Numbered from the stretch's first letter, positions 47,600-57,368 are shown. The stretch is DNA of 64,000 nucleotides from Halichondria panicea (GCF_963675165.1 NC_087381.1:4713378-4777377), one strand, 5' to 3'. Numbers and translations: made by a program. The notes: generated by a model from the sequence alone, not told the origin.

Positions 47600-47739
47600 G
47601 ATAGACCACACCCACTCGTAGAATATGCGTCTTAGTAACCGCCTTGGTTACGGTTAGATTCCCTCGGCTTTGCGCCTCGGGCTAACCGCAACCGCGGAGG
47701 TTACATAGACGTATATTCTACTCTTAGGTGTAGTCTATC
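47600..47739. mobile_element. Small MITE
   Basis: GATAGACCACACCCACTCGT and TAGGTGTAGTCTATC are imperfect inverted ends, with GTAGAATATGCGTCT and AGACGTATATTCTAC further in. It lies just upstream of the orphan Rab exon at 47771. Confidence 0.6.
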
Positions 47740-47770
47740 CTATATATAATCTCCAACTGTTTCTATGCAG

Positions 47771-47891
47771 AGATCTTTAACCAAGTAGCCAAGAAGACAA
47801 ATGACTATATGATGTGATGATGCTGCATGGATTCTTCATCAGTCACATTGGAGAGGGAAAGACCATCAAACCATCACATGTACTGCAGCAG
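47771..47891 (+). pseudogene. Rab11-like exon 6, with probable frameshift
   Basis: After the acceptor TTCTATGCAG the exon continues the Rab frame in phase 1 as EIFNQVAKKTNDYMM (Rab11: EIYRIVSQKQ) and then meets TGA at 47815-47817. The exon's donor (CAGCAG|GTACTG) and the next exon only agree in the frame that reads SHIGEGKTIKPSHVLQQ. The two frames meet at a repeated ATGATG.GATGATG, so a small slippage is the likely break. It could also be a true short C-terminus. Confidence 0.5.
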
Positions 47892-48706
47892 GTACTGAGA
47901 TAGTTGTGCATAATTATACTATTACTATCAGGGACGTAGCAAGCAACTTTAGGGTCAGGCCATTTTATATAGGCTAAAAAAAGTGCCAATCATTAAAATG
48001 TCATGACTCATAATGCTCAATGCTCCTAGTGCATGCAAGGTTACCTATTAACCTATTAGCCTCACCAGGAAAACATAATGTAAGTATGACATACTTGTAC
48101 CGAAACGTGGTTTGTGCTACAACTACCGTAGTTGCCGGGATACTCCTCTTTAAGAACTCCTGGTCTCACTCATGGGCAAGGCCTAACTATTTTACTAATC
48201 AATTGCAATTATTGACGACCTTACCTGCCAAGCTACAAACGGCCAAAACCTGACCAACCTGACCAACCGCCTGCTACAGCCTTAACCATGGTGGATGTTC
48301 TAACCGTGGAACCTCTAAAATTTATCAATTTTTTTTGTTCTGTGTATTTTGATTATAAGAGGTGCCCTTACTTCACGGAGACCACATTAAATTTTACATT
48401 ACAGGGACAGGAATGTTAAACCTACTTTTGATATTCACACACGCCTTACTATAATTATAATTATGCCCTAACCGTACTTTTAGATTTAAGGCGACCTTCT
48501 AAATTAGACTCGTGTATGCAGCACCATGAATGAGGGCCCCCAACACTTACATGCTTAATGCTAATCGCAGGGGCCCCTCTCTCAGTATAACATCAGTATT
48601 ATACTAGCTTCCCCAAAACCTAAAGCGTATACATAGTGTGCAAAATGTTTATTGTCACCTTAGTACAATAATATTTTTTGTATGACTGTCTTCCTCTCTC
48701 ATGCAG

Positions 48707-48754
48707 GATGATGCTGAACCTAAATCACAAAAGAAGCCTGAGTGTTGTAAATAA
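48707..48754 (+). CDS. Rab11-like terminal exon with prenylation motif
   Basis: Starts after CTCTCATGCAG in phase 0: DDAEPKSQKKPECCK then TAA. A charged tail ending in two cysteines and one more residue fits the double-cysteine geranylgeranylation site of Rab proteins (Rab11 ends ...CCQNI). AATAAA at 49010-49015 may be its polyadenylation signal. Whether it ends Rab copy 1 (exons 1-5 at 18-35 kb) or a lost third copy is not resolved. Confidence 0.6.
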   Translation, partial: DDAEPKSQKKPECCK

Positions 48755-50630
48755 TGACCCCTTCCTCTCTAGTATTTGTTTTTATATTATTAGCCTTATA
48801 GCTTTATTTACCGAAATGCACTTTCCTACATACAAGTGAAATGTTTTTAAATGATTTTTATGCCACATTTCTCATTTGCACCAAGCTGAAGTAGCTGCTT
48901 AATTATAACCCTGAAGTCCTTTTATCGGCTTATGCTCAATAATTCGCCGCATGTGATCGTCACATGACTAATTTTTGAGGGCACGTCATATCTAAATGTG
49001 GGCTTGCCCAATAAACCTGTAAAGTCAAGCTGAGGGCAAGACAACGAGCAAATCATCACGCCTCTGTAGCTGAGTACATTAATTGGCTGCGTTTCTGACG
49101 GACTCTAGATAAGGTGAGTGTGTGCTAGAGTGATACTCTATCAACTGCTCTGTACTGAGTCCTCTCTGTTGATGCATGCACTGTGTGAGGACACTCAAAG
49201 CTTGACTAGCTAGCTAGCCCATGTAGCTAGGCCACCATGCTATAATTATATTCTTTAGTAGGGGGTTTCGTCTGTGTGTCTGGTTTTGCATGCAGCTTTT
49301 CAGAGGGTTCAAAACAATATACGGTACTGTGTATAGTTAATTATGTAGGTGTCGCTATGTGATTATCATATTAATTAGTACAAGTGTATCGCAGTGTACT
49401 CTGATCTTATGGGGAAGGAACATGTACACAGTACAGGTATTGAAAGTATTGTCTTAAGGTCCTAGTGTGAGAACAGCATGCATTGTATATACATAATCGT
49501 AGCATTCAATATCTTCCCTTACTGTTACTGCGGCATAACATACATGTACAAGTCATGTAACTTGATTAATTTTTGTCTGCCAAATTTTTGTCTACCAATA
49601 AATACAATTATTGTATCATCTCTGTGTTTTCATGCTTGGCCTTACGCCTTCTGTGTAGTGTCTGTGTGTACATAGAACACTTGTAGTGTGTGTGTGGTGT
49701 TCGTGTAAACTGTCTGGCTCGTTACATGTAGCTCCATGTCTAATTACGTGTTTGTGGGGGCGTGTCCTCTGAGAGCACTTAGGTGTCCCTAGTGGTGTGT
49801 ATAGTTAGGTATTAGGGTACCTTACATTCATGTGTTCCTCTGGTGTGTGTGTGATTAGGGTATAGGGTACCTTATGCTGAGGTGTCCCTAGTGTGTATGT
49901 AGTGAGGATTAAGTATATTAGGGTACCTTACATTCAGGTGTTCCTAGTGTGTTCATAACTATGGTTAGGTATTAGGGTAACCTTCGCTCTGGTGTGTGTG
50001 GTTAGGTGTATTATTGTGACCTCAGGTGTCTAGTGATTAGATACAGTATACCTGTAAAAGCGTCTATGTACTTGACCTTAAAGTCGATCTCCATAGCATG
50101 TGTTTGGACCTGCGTTAGAAGGCAACTTCTTAGTTACATAATTTTATTTCTGCCCTATACTCTATACTGTTATCCTTACTGACCAAGGCAAGGGAGCACA
50201 GACAGACTGTTGATCTGTCCTAATCACTGTACTGATAAATGGATAAATGTAACCTTCCTCTAGTTTCGAACTATAACTTGACCACAGCTGTAGTTTCCTT
50301 GCGTACTGTACAGTGCACCCTACCCCGTGACTATGGTACTATGGCAACTATTGTGATCACGTCATAACTTCCTGTACTGAACGTCTACATACACAATAAT
50401 TACATGTATATCATACTGTACATATACTTTACTTCAAAGAAATACTTAATTTGCTCATTTGCACACCCACTGGTAAATGATACTCCTTAACTTTTAGGGA
50501 AAGCAATTGCCCCCAAACACTAAGCACTGTTCATATAATTATTACGATTTGTTCTGTACTAGTATGTAACCATAGACACATGCCTGTTATAGCTCACGCC
50601 CTCGGGCAGAATTCACTGTATACTCCATGC
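48755..50630. other. No gene recognised
   Basis: The sequence GACTCTAGATAAG|GTGAGTGTG at about 49100-49120 looks like a 5' untranslated exon with donor and could belong to Rab copy 2, whose first coding exon has an acceptor just before its ATG. A minisatellite occupies 49775-50045. Confidence 0.35.
49775..50045. repeat. Degenerate minisatellite, about 65-75-bp unit
   Basis: Four imperfect units share AGGTGTCCCTAGTG, GTTAGGTATTAGGGTA and CCTTACATTCA. Confidence 0.75.
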
Positions 50631-50637
50631 AGTCATT

Positions 50638-50805
50638 GAGATTAGGATGTGGCTAAGCTTGCCTTCTCTGTACTAGGGTCTCCTATGTGTGTCAAGCATA
50701 TGAGCAGCATTGCCGGTACATGAGAGATTAGGATGTGGCTAAGCTTGCCTTCTCTGTACTAGGGTCTCCTATGTGTGTCAAGCATATGAGCAGCATTGCC
50801 GGTAC
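50638..50805. repeat. Near-perfect 86-bp tandem duplication
   Basis: The block beginning GAGATTAGGATGTGGCTAAG and ending TGCCGGTAC is present twice with period 86 and no visible difference, so it is recent or an assembly duplication. Confidence 0.9.
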
Positions 50806-51085
50806 TAACCACATCTTATATAGGCATAGTTGCTGCATAAAAAAGGCAAATGTGTGTGTGTTGAATTGAGATGGAGGATTGAAAATAGCCAACACTTCTG
50901 GTACTGGACTTTGCAGAATCTTTGCAACACAGCTAAACGATTAGAGCGTTGCGCGTTCCTTATATGGAGCAACAAAGTTATTGTAGTAAACCCACAGATC
51001 AGAGACCACAGATATAATTATGCTAAAAATGCTAGCATGTGTCATATCATGTGACTGCAAGCAGCAGCTGGTTTATAAGTTAGCA

Positions 51086-51175
51086 ATGGATAACTACTTT
51101 TTTTCAAGCTATGCTCCAGCATGGAATGTTTCTTCTTATCCTCCGACACAAGTAGATGATCCTCCAACACCATTA
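51086..51175 (+). CDS. SHOCT-like multicopy protein, 5' part (interrupted by Merlin)
   Basis: ATG at 51086 opens 30 codons, MDNYFFSSYAPAWNVSSYPP then TQVDDPPTPL, up to the Merlin target site. Read on into the transposon, the frame stops after five more codons. Joining base 51175 to 52747 continues the same frame as ETNSEDSYSYTIRIINP. It lies about 150 bp inside the left end of the Tc1-type element. Confidence 0.65.
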
Positions 51176-51519
51176 GAAAGAAAGGATCAGTAACGGTGTT
51201 CGCCTCCAACTTTTAATTGCTTCTGGAAGCGGGGGCGTAGCTTCATTGCATACTCTACTAACCGTAGTAGCTAAGTGACCTTTGACCTGCCCTTATTTGT
51301 AGAAAAAAATTAATGATACTGGCTGAAGAAAACAGATGATACTGGATGGATAAACTGATCCAAAACTGGGATGATACTGTGTGTGATGTTTCTGGATGTG
51401 AAAACAAGGGAAAGTGATATGATACTGATGTTCCTGGATGGATGAAAACAATGAAGAGTTAATTAATCGAGTGAATAATACAATCATGATTGATGGATGG
51501 ACAGATAGATGATTTTGGC

Positions 51520-51978
51520 TTAGACTGGATACTGTGTGGCGATGTCAGCCATTACTTGGGTAAAGGCAGCTTGTTTCGATTGAGGGGTTGACAGTCGCTC
51601 TCTCCACATGAACTCGTCAAGGTATGATGGCAACTGTTGTTCTGTCACCCCCCGCATCCTCTTCAGCTTGATCTTAATTCTATTCCAATAGCTCTCAATG
51701 TTTTGTGTGTGTACCCCTGTGACGCTGTTCACAAACTCAATACTGTGGTTGACGGTGCCATGGGATCCAACATTTGGCAACGATGCTACATTATTGTAAG
51801 CGGCCCAACAGTCGGAATGTATCACTGTGCCTGGTTGAACATGTGCCTGTATTATAGGCAAGAGTGTGACTGCTCTTCTATCTGCCACTAACTGGACAAA
51901 GCCAGTGGCAGGGGTTGTTGACGTGTCAGCCAACCCAAACACCCACAAGTCACTCCTGGGTCGCCTACCCCGTCCACC
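51520..51978 (-). CDS. Merlin transposase, exon 4
   Basis: Starts in phase 0 after ACACAATAG: GGRGRRPRSDLWVFGLADTS. It carries the second acidic residue in GTVIHSDCWAAY and the third in GVHTQNIESYWNRIK, then the conserved RMRG and LDEFMWRE. Stop at 51520-51522. All motifs of IS1595-type DDE transposases are present. Confidence 0.85.
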   Translation of the reverse strand, partial: GGRGRRPRSDLWVFGLADTSTTPATGFVQLVADRRAVTLLPIIQAHVQPGTVIHSDCWAAYNNVASLPNVGSHGTVNHSIEFVNSVTGVHTQNIESYWNRIKIKLKRMRGVTEQQLPSYLDEFMWRERLSTPQSKQAAFTQVMADIATQYPV

Positions 51979-52024
51979 CTATTGTGTTTAAGTGTTTACA
52001 ATATTATTGTGAGCACAATTTTAC

Positions 52025-52370
52025 CTTAGGTTTGTGTCGGAACAGACTTTCATCGATCTGAACAATAACACCAGCTCCTCCAAGACGGATAACAGTTGCG
52101 ATCAGCTTTGCTGAGCATACCTCTCTGAGCCATTGGTATATATCACACCCCGTGGATGGTCTCACCTCAGCCTCCATTGCCATGTCTGTCACAGGGTATT
52201 CTCTGGACCACCACAAAATGGCTACCAACCACTGTTGGAGAGTAATCCTACTCTTAGAGAAGAAACTGAGGTGTCTGATGCTCCTGGTGGTCTTACATTG
52301 TGGGCAGGACCAACAGACGTCATCCGAGCCTGCTGAAGACCTTCGCCGTTCGATCATTGGAATAGCACAC
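52025..52370 (-). CDS. Merlin transposase, exon 3
   Basis: Starts after AAAAATAG (phase 2 join giving Arg-Cys). It contains the zinc-ribbon half CWSCPQCKTTRSIR, the helix-turn-helix-like SFFSKSRITLQQWL, and the first catalytic Asp in VIVQIDESLFRHK. It ends phase 0 at CCTAAG|GTAAAA. The following intron is only 46 nt. Confidence 0.8.
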
Positions 52371-52464
52371 CTATTTTTGTTTATTATTTTGATCACACCT
52401 ATTTTTCCTTTTATTATAATTATGCTTATTATGGATATCCCTTATTATAATATAAGATACCTAC

Positions 52465-52503
52465 CTTGTACAGTCGCAGGTAGTTGCAAGCAGTCCTTTA
52501 CCC
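52465..52503 (-). CDS. Merlin transposase, exon 2
   Basis: A 39-nt exon between CTTAG and GTAGGT, reading GKGLLATTCDCT and completing Arg with the next exon. CDCTRC supplies the first half of the N-terminal zinc-binding site. Phases fit on both sides, and GLL..C..C is the usual start of IS1595-type transposases. Confidence 0.6.
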
Positions 52504-52601
52504 CTAAGATAACTGATAATACCCCCTGTCCCACCTCCCACCACTGTTGACATGCTCAAGATAGACATACTGATAGTGGATGGATGGATAGATGTACTTA
52601 C

Positions 52602-52609
52602 AATGCCAT
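52602..52609 (-). CDS. Merlin transposase, exon 1 (start)
   Basis: ATGGCATT followed by GTAAGT, phase 2. Joined to exon 2 it gives MALGKGLL. The four exons together encode about 283 residues, the usual size for this family. The start is just inside the right inverted repeat. This tiny exon is inferred from splice sites and phase only. Confidence 0.45.
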
Positions 52610-52746
52610 GTGTGAGCGAATATCCCGGCAGTAAAGCACCAAGGTCAAAGGTCATTTAGCTACTACGGTTAGTGGAGTATGCAATGAAGCTACGCCCCCG
52701 CTTCCGGAAGCAATTAAAAGTTGGAGGCGAACACCGTTAGTGATCC

Positions 52747-53532
52747 GAAACAAACTCTGAAGACTCCTACTCCTACACAATTCGAATTATCAACCCAAAG
52801 AAGAAAAGTAGCTACAAGACATTGACTTGGCATGATGTCAAACAAGTGTTTAACTCGGTGTTAAGCCTCAAGGCTAAGATTGCTGAGTCTTACCCCAATG
52901 AAGTTGCAGATGATTTGAGCTTTCAAGTAGGCTACTATCATGGCAGAGGTAGCAACAAGCGATGGCTGTTGGAAGACAGAGATGTGTCAGAAATGTATAA
53001 GAATATTGACAAGAAGAGTGTAACTTTGTGGTGTGAAGGGAGACCTATCAGTATAGATGAAAGTGAACCACCACCAAAGAAGCAAAGAACCAAACGTGAC
53101 CTTGTTGAAGATGAAGTAGATGACATCATGAAAACCTTGAAGGAAAAGCATGTTGATATGGCAATACCCAAACTGCGGCTTTGGGCACGATTAATTCATT
53201 CTGGACATCATGATGATTATGACGCTCCTCCAAATATACCCCTTATAACCGGCTCACCCAACCCAACAAAGGGAAAAAAGGAGAGCATCAGCACCATGTC
53301 TGATGCTTTTACTGGGGCAGCCAACGCAATAGCCAGTGCACTGAAACATACTCGAACTCCTGAGACACCAACTTCCAGCTCAACTGTTTCACCAATGAAA
53401 ACTGCTCAGCTTAGAAGAAGCTGTCTGGAAGATTTAAAGCGTATCAAAGAGCTGTTTGAAGATCATGTTCTCTCAGAAGAAGAATTTGCTGAGCAGAAAA
53501 AGAACATTTTGTCATCACTTAAATCTCTTTGA
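52747..53532 (+). CDS. SHOCT-like multicopy protein, 3' part
   Basis: Continues from 51175 to give about 291 residues. The N-terminal region (YTIRIINPKKKSSYKTLTWH, then LSFQVGYYHGRGSNKRWLLE, YKNIDKKSVTLWCEGRP) looks like a beta-grasp or PB1-type fold. A basic patch (PPPKKQRTKRD) could be a nuclear signal. Next come KLRLWARLIHSGHHDDYDAP and PPNIPLITG. The end, LKRIKELFEDHVLSEEEFAE, resembles SHOCT domains. The family is repeated in sponge and cnidarian genomes and uncharacterised (from memory). Here it lies within transposon ends, which suggests a passenger or accessory role. Confidence 0.7.
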   Translation, partial: ETNSEDSYSYTIRIINPKKKSSYKTLTWHDVKQVFNSVLSLKAKIAESYPNEVADDLSFQVGYYHGRGSNKRWLLEDRDVSEMYKNIDKKSVTLWCEGRPISIDESEPPPKKQRTKRDLVEDEVDDIMKTLKEKHVDMAIPKLRLWARLIHSGHHDDYDAPPNIPLITGSPNPTKGKKESISTMSDAFTGAANAIASALKHTRTPETPTSSSTVSPMKTAQLRRSCLEDLKRIKELFEDHVLSEEEFAEQKKNILSSLKSL

Positions 53533-53672
53533 TCTGCTTCACATGTACATTTATACCAAGATAGTTGTATATCCTGAAAAGAACACTTGACAACACATAT
53601 TTATCTCTTTCATGAACTGATTCGCATCACTGATTTGACATCACAATACATTATACATTAATATTTTCATGA

Positions 53673-54689
53673 TTACGTATATCCTGCATGCCTTATCCAT
53701 TGTGAACAATCATGTACAGATATGCTGTTCATAGCTGCTAAAACGACTGTTTCTGTGGCAAGATAGTCCAATGATTCCTCGTTTGCTTTGAGTACCAATT
53801 TCAATTTGGAGAAGCTTTCTTCTATTGGATTTAGGTCTGGGCTATATGGTGGAAGAAATTGTACTATAGCTCCAGTAGAACGTATGGCCTGTACAACTGT
53901 GTCCACATGATGAATGCTACAATTGTCCAGTACCACCACACTGTTAGAGTTCGTTCCATTAAATGGTTGTAATTTGCTAGCTAGAGAGTTAGTGATAAAG
54001 TCCTCGAATGTATCAGCGTTAACGGTGCCGGTTGTAGTATAGCAATCCAGTACACCTTCTAGTGAGATTGCACATATAGCCGAAACTCGCTGTCCACGCC
54101 AAAGCAATTTTTGAACAATAGCAGGCTTTCCTCTTAGGCTGTATCCAAATTTCCGCATACAATCCCTCCGATCAGATCCTGTTTCGTCTATAAAGACGAA
54201 AAGCTCCGGGTGGCCTTTATAGACTGAAACGTCAATCAAATACTGTGCACGCAACAGCTCACTTTGTTGTTTAGCTCTCAGAACCATTTTTTGTCTTGTT
54301 ATCCCAGAGGCATGTATGTACCTCATTATGGTGCTTACGTTGACATCTGTCCCCGTTCTTTCAAGAAGATGTCCTTGTATTTCCCTTAGATAGATTCCAG
54401 GTTTTTGAATAACCAACTCCAGTATCATCACTTTATCTATAGCAGTGAGTTTAGCAGTTCCCTGATTAGGAGGATATTGACTAGGTTTAACGTTCCCAGT
54501 AGCTCTGAATAGACACACTGTTCTATGCACTGTAGATGGATCCACAAGGAGATTAGCAGCTACCTTTCTATTGGGCAGACCAACTACTTCTACTTGGTAG
54601 ATCATTCTCCATCTTAAATCTGAGGAGTATGACTTAGATCTCTTCTCTTCACATGAATAGGCCATAGCTATAATACTGAGACTTTTCAA
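53673..54689 (-). CDS. Tc1/mariner-superfamily DDE transposase (DDE_3/IS630-like)
   Basis: The 338-residue frame is uninterrupted. The N-terminal helix-turn-helix region reads SSDLRWRMIYQ, NRKVAANLLVDPSTVHRTV. The catalytic triad lies in LFVFIDETGSD, VVVLDNCSIHH and FLPPYSPDLNPIEESFSKLK; 34 residues separate the second and third acids (DD34E). A second Met at residue 9 (MAYSCEEKRSKS) could be the real start. The gene reads inward from the right inverted repeat, about 80 bp from it. It cuts and pastes the element into TA sites. It may be intact. Confidence 0.85.
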   Translation of the reverse strand: MKSLSIIAMAYSCEEKRSKSYSSDLRWRMIYQVEVVGLPNRKVAANLLVDPSTVHRTVCLFRATGNVKPSQYPPNQGTAKLTAIDKVMILELVIQKPGIYLREIQGHLLERTGTDVNVSTIMRYIHASGITRQKMVLRAKQQSELLRAQYLIDVSVYKGHPELFVFIDETGSDRRDCMRKFGYSLRGKPAIVQKLLWRGQRVSAICAISLEGVLDCYTTTGTVNADTFEDFITNSLASKLQPFNGTNSNSVVVLDNCSIHHVDTVVQAIRSTGAIVQFLPPYSPDLNPIEESFSKLKLVLKANEESLDYLATETVVLAAMNSISVHDCSQWIRHAGYT

Positions 54690-55185
54690 ATCTGCATTAA
54701 ATGATGATTACATAACAATGTTTACATTGTTGACCACAGTTTACATTGCTACTTAAAAGGCTCTACTCTATCTGTGTTGCAAAGATTCTGCAAAGTCCAG
54801 TACATTGTACACTGTATGTGTAGTTGCACAATAATCAGTGGTCTCCCTCACACTGTAGGTGACAGTGGTCTTTGACAGTATTATAACCTTATATCTGGTC
54901 TTTGATCTAGTATCATGTGTACGTGTGATACATGTAACATGTGCGGTAAACTAAGTGCTGTTACATGTACATGTATGTCATGTCATAATGTTTGGTACTT
55001 ACCAATTTCTTCGTGCATTCCATCGTTACAGTACGGTTAGTTTAATTACACCCATCATTGACATGAATGCTAATTAACTGTTTCTAAACTTACAGTGGAT
55101 CCCTCTGAATATAAAGAACACTTTGGGAGCAGTCGTTTGTTCTTTATAGAAAGGCTGTCCCTTAATTACATGGATACCTTAACAG

Positions 55186-55530
55186 TGGCTGTATTATAGA
55201 GGGTGGTCTGCTAACATAGGTCCAATGCATGCTATGGAGGGACTGTGTGGGCCCATTAACATGGCTGTATTATAGAGGGTGGTCTGCTAACATAGGTCCA
55301 ATGCATGCTGTGGAGAGACTGTGTGGGCCCATTAACATGGCTGTATTATAGAGGGTGGCCTGCTACATGTAACATAGGTCCAATGCATGCTGTGGAGAGA
55401 CTGTGTGGGCCCATTAACATGGCTGTATTATAGACAGTGGCCTGCTAACATAGGTCCAATGCATGCTGTGGAGAGACTGTGTGGGCCCATTAACATGGCT
55501 GTATTATAGAGGGTGGCCTGCTTATAATTA
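55186..55530. repeat. Minisatellite, about 76-bp unit x 4-5
   Basis: The unit runs from GGCTGTATTATAGAGGGTGG through CTGCTAACATAGGTCCAATG to GACTGTGTGGGCCCATTAAC. Units differ at a few bases and one carries a 6-bp insertion. Confidence 0.9.
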
Positions 55531-56246
55531 TGGTGACCACAATGGACAGGTTTCACTGTACGTACATGTAATACATAATATGCCACATTAAAATGTTCTT
55601 CATTTACATGTAGTATTACTCTGTACATTGTAACATTGCCGCTGTGTTTGCTATACAACCACTGTTTATGGTGCTGATAAATAAAGTGTTGTCACTCTGG
55701 CGCACTAGTTGTGGAAACTCAGCTCACTACATGTACTGTATATGAGTGGGTGGGGGAGTACAGTGTACAATGTACAGTGCTGATATGATGCTGGCTCCTA
55801 CAATGTATCTAGTAATGGTGCTTTCCCCGGCCAATCTTAGCAACATTCGCATTGCACAATGTTTTTGTGGTCCACTATAGAGCTACTTTCTGTGTAGTCA
55901 TGATTACGAGGCAATTAACAAAAGTGGTGACTGCATTTTTGTTTAAAAGGTTGTTTGTGGTTTGCAACTCACGCAAAATTGGATGGCATGTGGTGTTTAG
56001 ACAAGTCATGAGCACACCGAAATAAAGGTTTTGAGTGGAATCGTGTCACCGCTGGGTACTACTACTTGTGAGATAGTAGTTGCGTGCATACATTGTGTTG
56101 ATACGTCTGTACCGTAAAAGTCTAGTAAGGCTACGTTACATGTCAATGTATGGATATTTATACATGAACAAGTCATCTTTTTGTGTATCTATATACTGAT
56201 TTTTGCTGATCTATCTGCTCTCAATCTTTCTCTCCATTACAGCAAA

Positions 56247-56283
56247 ATGAGCAAAGAAGATGAATATGACTTTCTGTTTAAGG
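56247..56283 (+). CDS. Rab11-like GTPase copy 2, exon 1
   Basis: MSKEDEYDFLFK, identical at protein level to copy 1, ending phase 1 at AAGG|GTAAGT. As in copy 1 an acceptor (TCTCCATTACAG) ends four bases before ATG. The upstream flank back to about 56085 also matches copy 1. The gene continues at 56973-57134, 57335-57368 and 58642-58835; exon 5 and the C-terminus are not found before the window ends. It carries Leu in place of the catalytic Gln. Confidence 0.85.
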
Positions 56284-56972
56284 GTAAGTACCAAGTACCT
56301 TCTACTATTACTATAATTATTTGTTGTAGGCTAGCGTAGCTATATACATGTTAAGGGTTTGTTTGGCTTTGTTCTGTCTTCCTAGTACAATACATAAAGG
56401 TATAGCGATTAAGTTTACATGTACATGCATTGTGTCTTGTGAGCCTCTTACCAACTTCCTCTGTTTCTTTACATGTGTAAGTGAGGTCACTTCCTTGGCA
56501 GCATTAGCATGCATTTGTGTGGGCTTCTCTACCTCCAATGCTGATAAATGGAGTGTTGGGTCAAGTGTCTCTTCTTTCTAGTGTGGAATCTGACTATTAA
56601 AGGCGTTCAGTAATAATCAGCTCTGAGGCACGCCCTCTTTTTGTGTGTTGTCATGAATATCGGTTAAGCTAGCGCCCCACTGTACACAGAACACTCTGTA
56701 GTAGTGAAGCCTCTGAAGTGTGGACAATTTGTATCAAAGTGCTCTGATTTCAGGGGTTGATTTATATGCTATTGAGGTAGAACTTGGTTGAATGTCCTGA
56801 TTGTAAGAGGGTCCTTACTTCATGGAGTACACATTTAGTGGTTCCACTGTGTATGTCTGTTGCCCCCCCCTCCCTCACACACACACTCCCTTCCCCACAC
56901 ACCCACACATGCACCCACACCTCCATTCACACACACACACTCTCCACCCACACACCCTTCACACATACACAG

Positions 56973-57134
56973 TTGTGTTAATCGGTGACTCTGGTGTGGG
57001 CAAGTCCAACCTCCTCTCTCGGTTCACTCGCAATGAATTCAATCTGGAGCACAAGTTGACCATCGGCCTAGATTATAACATCAGGATTATTCAAGTGGAC
57101 ACTAAGACCATCAAAGCTCAGATCTGGGACACAG
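56973..57134 (+). CDS. Rab11-like GTPase copy 2, exon 2
   Basis: The 162-nt exon follows a CACACA-rich tract ending ACATACACAG. It keeps [19 protein letters not shown] and WDT. Switch I and the inter-switch read [16 protein letters not shown]. Rab11 has STIGVEFATRSIQVD, so copy 2 has diverged further than copy 1 in the effector-facing strand. Confidence 0.9.
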
Positions 57135-57334
57135 GTACTCTATTGTCAGTGTATTGTCATGTATACATGTACTTTGCAGCTCATTTGGAAGTTTTGGGGA
57201 AATAGTAAATTACTCGAACTGTGCCTACGTGTACTTGTACCCATACACATGTACTTGTATAGTTATAGCAAATGAGAGATTTACTAGTACATGTAGTAAC
57301 TTTACTCTGTGTGTGTTGTTCCTCCTCCCTGCAG

Positions 57335-57368
57335 CTGGTCTTGAGCGATACAGAGTAATCCCTAGCAC
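57335..57368 (+). CDS. Rab11-like GTPase copy 2, exon 3 (switch II, Gln to Leu)
   Basis: With its neighbours this 34-nt exon reads AGLERYRVIPST. The Leu replaces the catalytic glutamine, the same change used in the laboratory to lock Rab11 in the GTP state (Q70L). The Thr-to-Pro change after it is also unusual. Splice sites (CCTGCAG, GTAAGT) are sound. Confidence 0.85.

Larger units (their letters stand above)
51184..52746. mobile_element. Merlin (IS1595/IS1016-like) DNA transposon
   Basis: Both ends carry about 95-bp inverted repeats starting GGATCA.TAACGGTGTTCGC, with a few mismatches. The flanks GAAAGAAA (51176-51183) and GAAACAAA (52747-52754) fit the 8-bp duplication of Merlin with one mismatch. 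The only gene inside is the transposase on the minus strand. Confidence 0.85.
50904..54800. mobile_element. Tc1/mariner-type transposon with two genes
   Basis: The 29-bp ends CTGGACTTTGCAGAATCTTT... (50904-50932) and ...AAAGATTCTGCAAAGTCCAG (54772-54800) are perfect inverted repeats flanked by TA (50902-50903 and 54801-54802), the duplication made by Tc1/mariner elements. Inside are a SHOCT-like protein gene on the plus strand (51086-53532, interrupted by Merlin) and a DDE transposase on the minus strand (53673-54689), arranged tail to tail with 140 bp between stops. Without Merlin and its duplicated target the element is about 2.33 kb. Confidence 0.75.

Noticed and set aside
51190-52740. The Merlin element acting as an intron (GTAACG ... 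CCGTTAG)
   Set aside because: Splicing at these sites joins the two coding halves out of frame.
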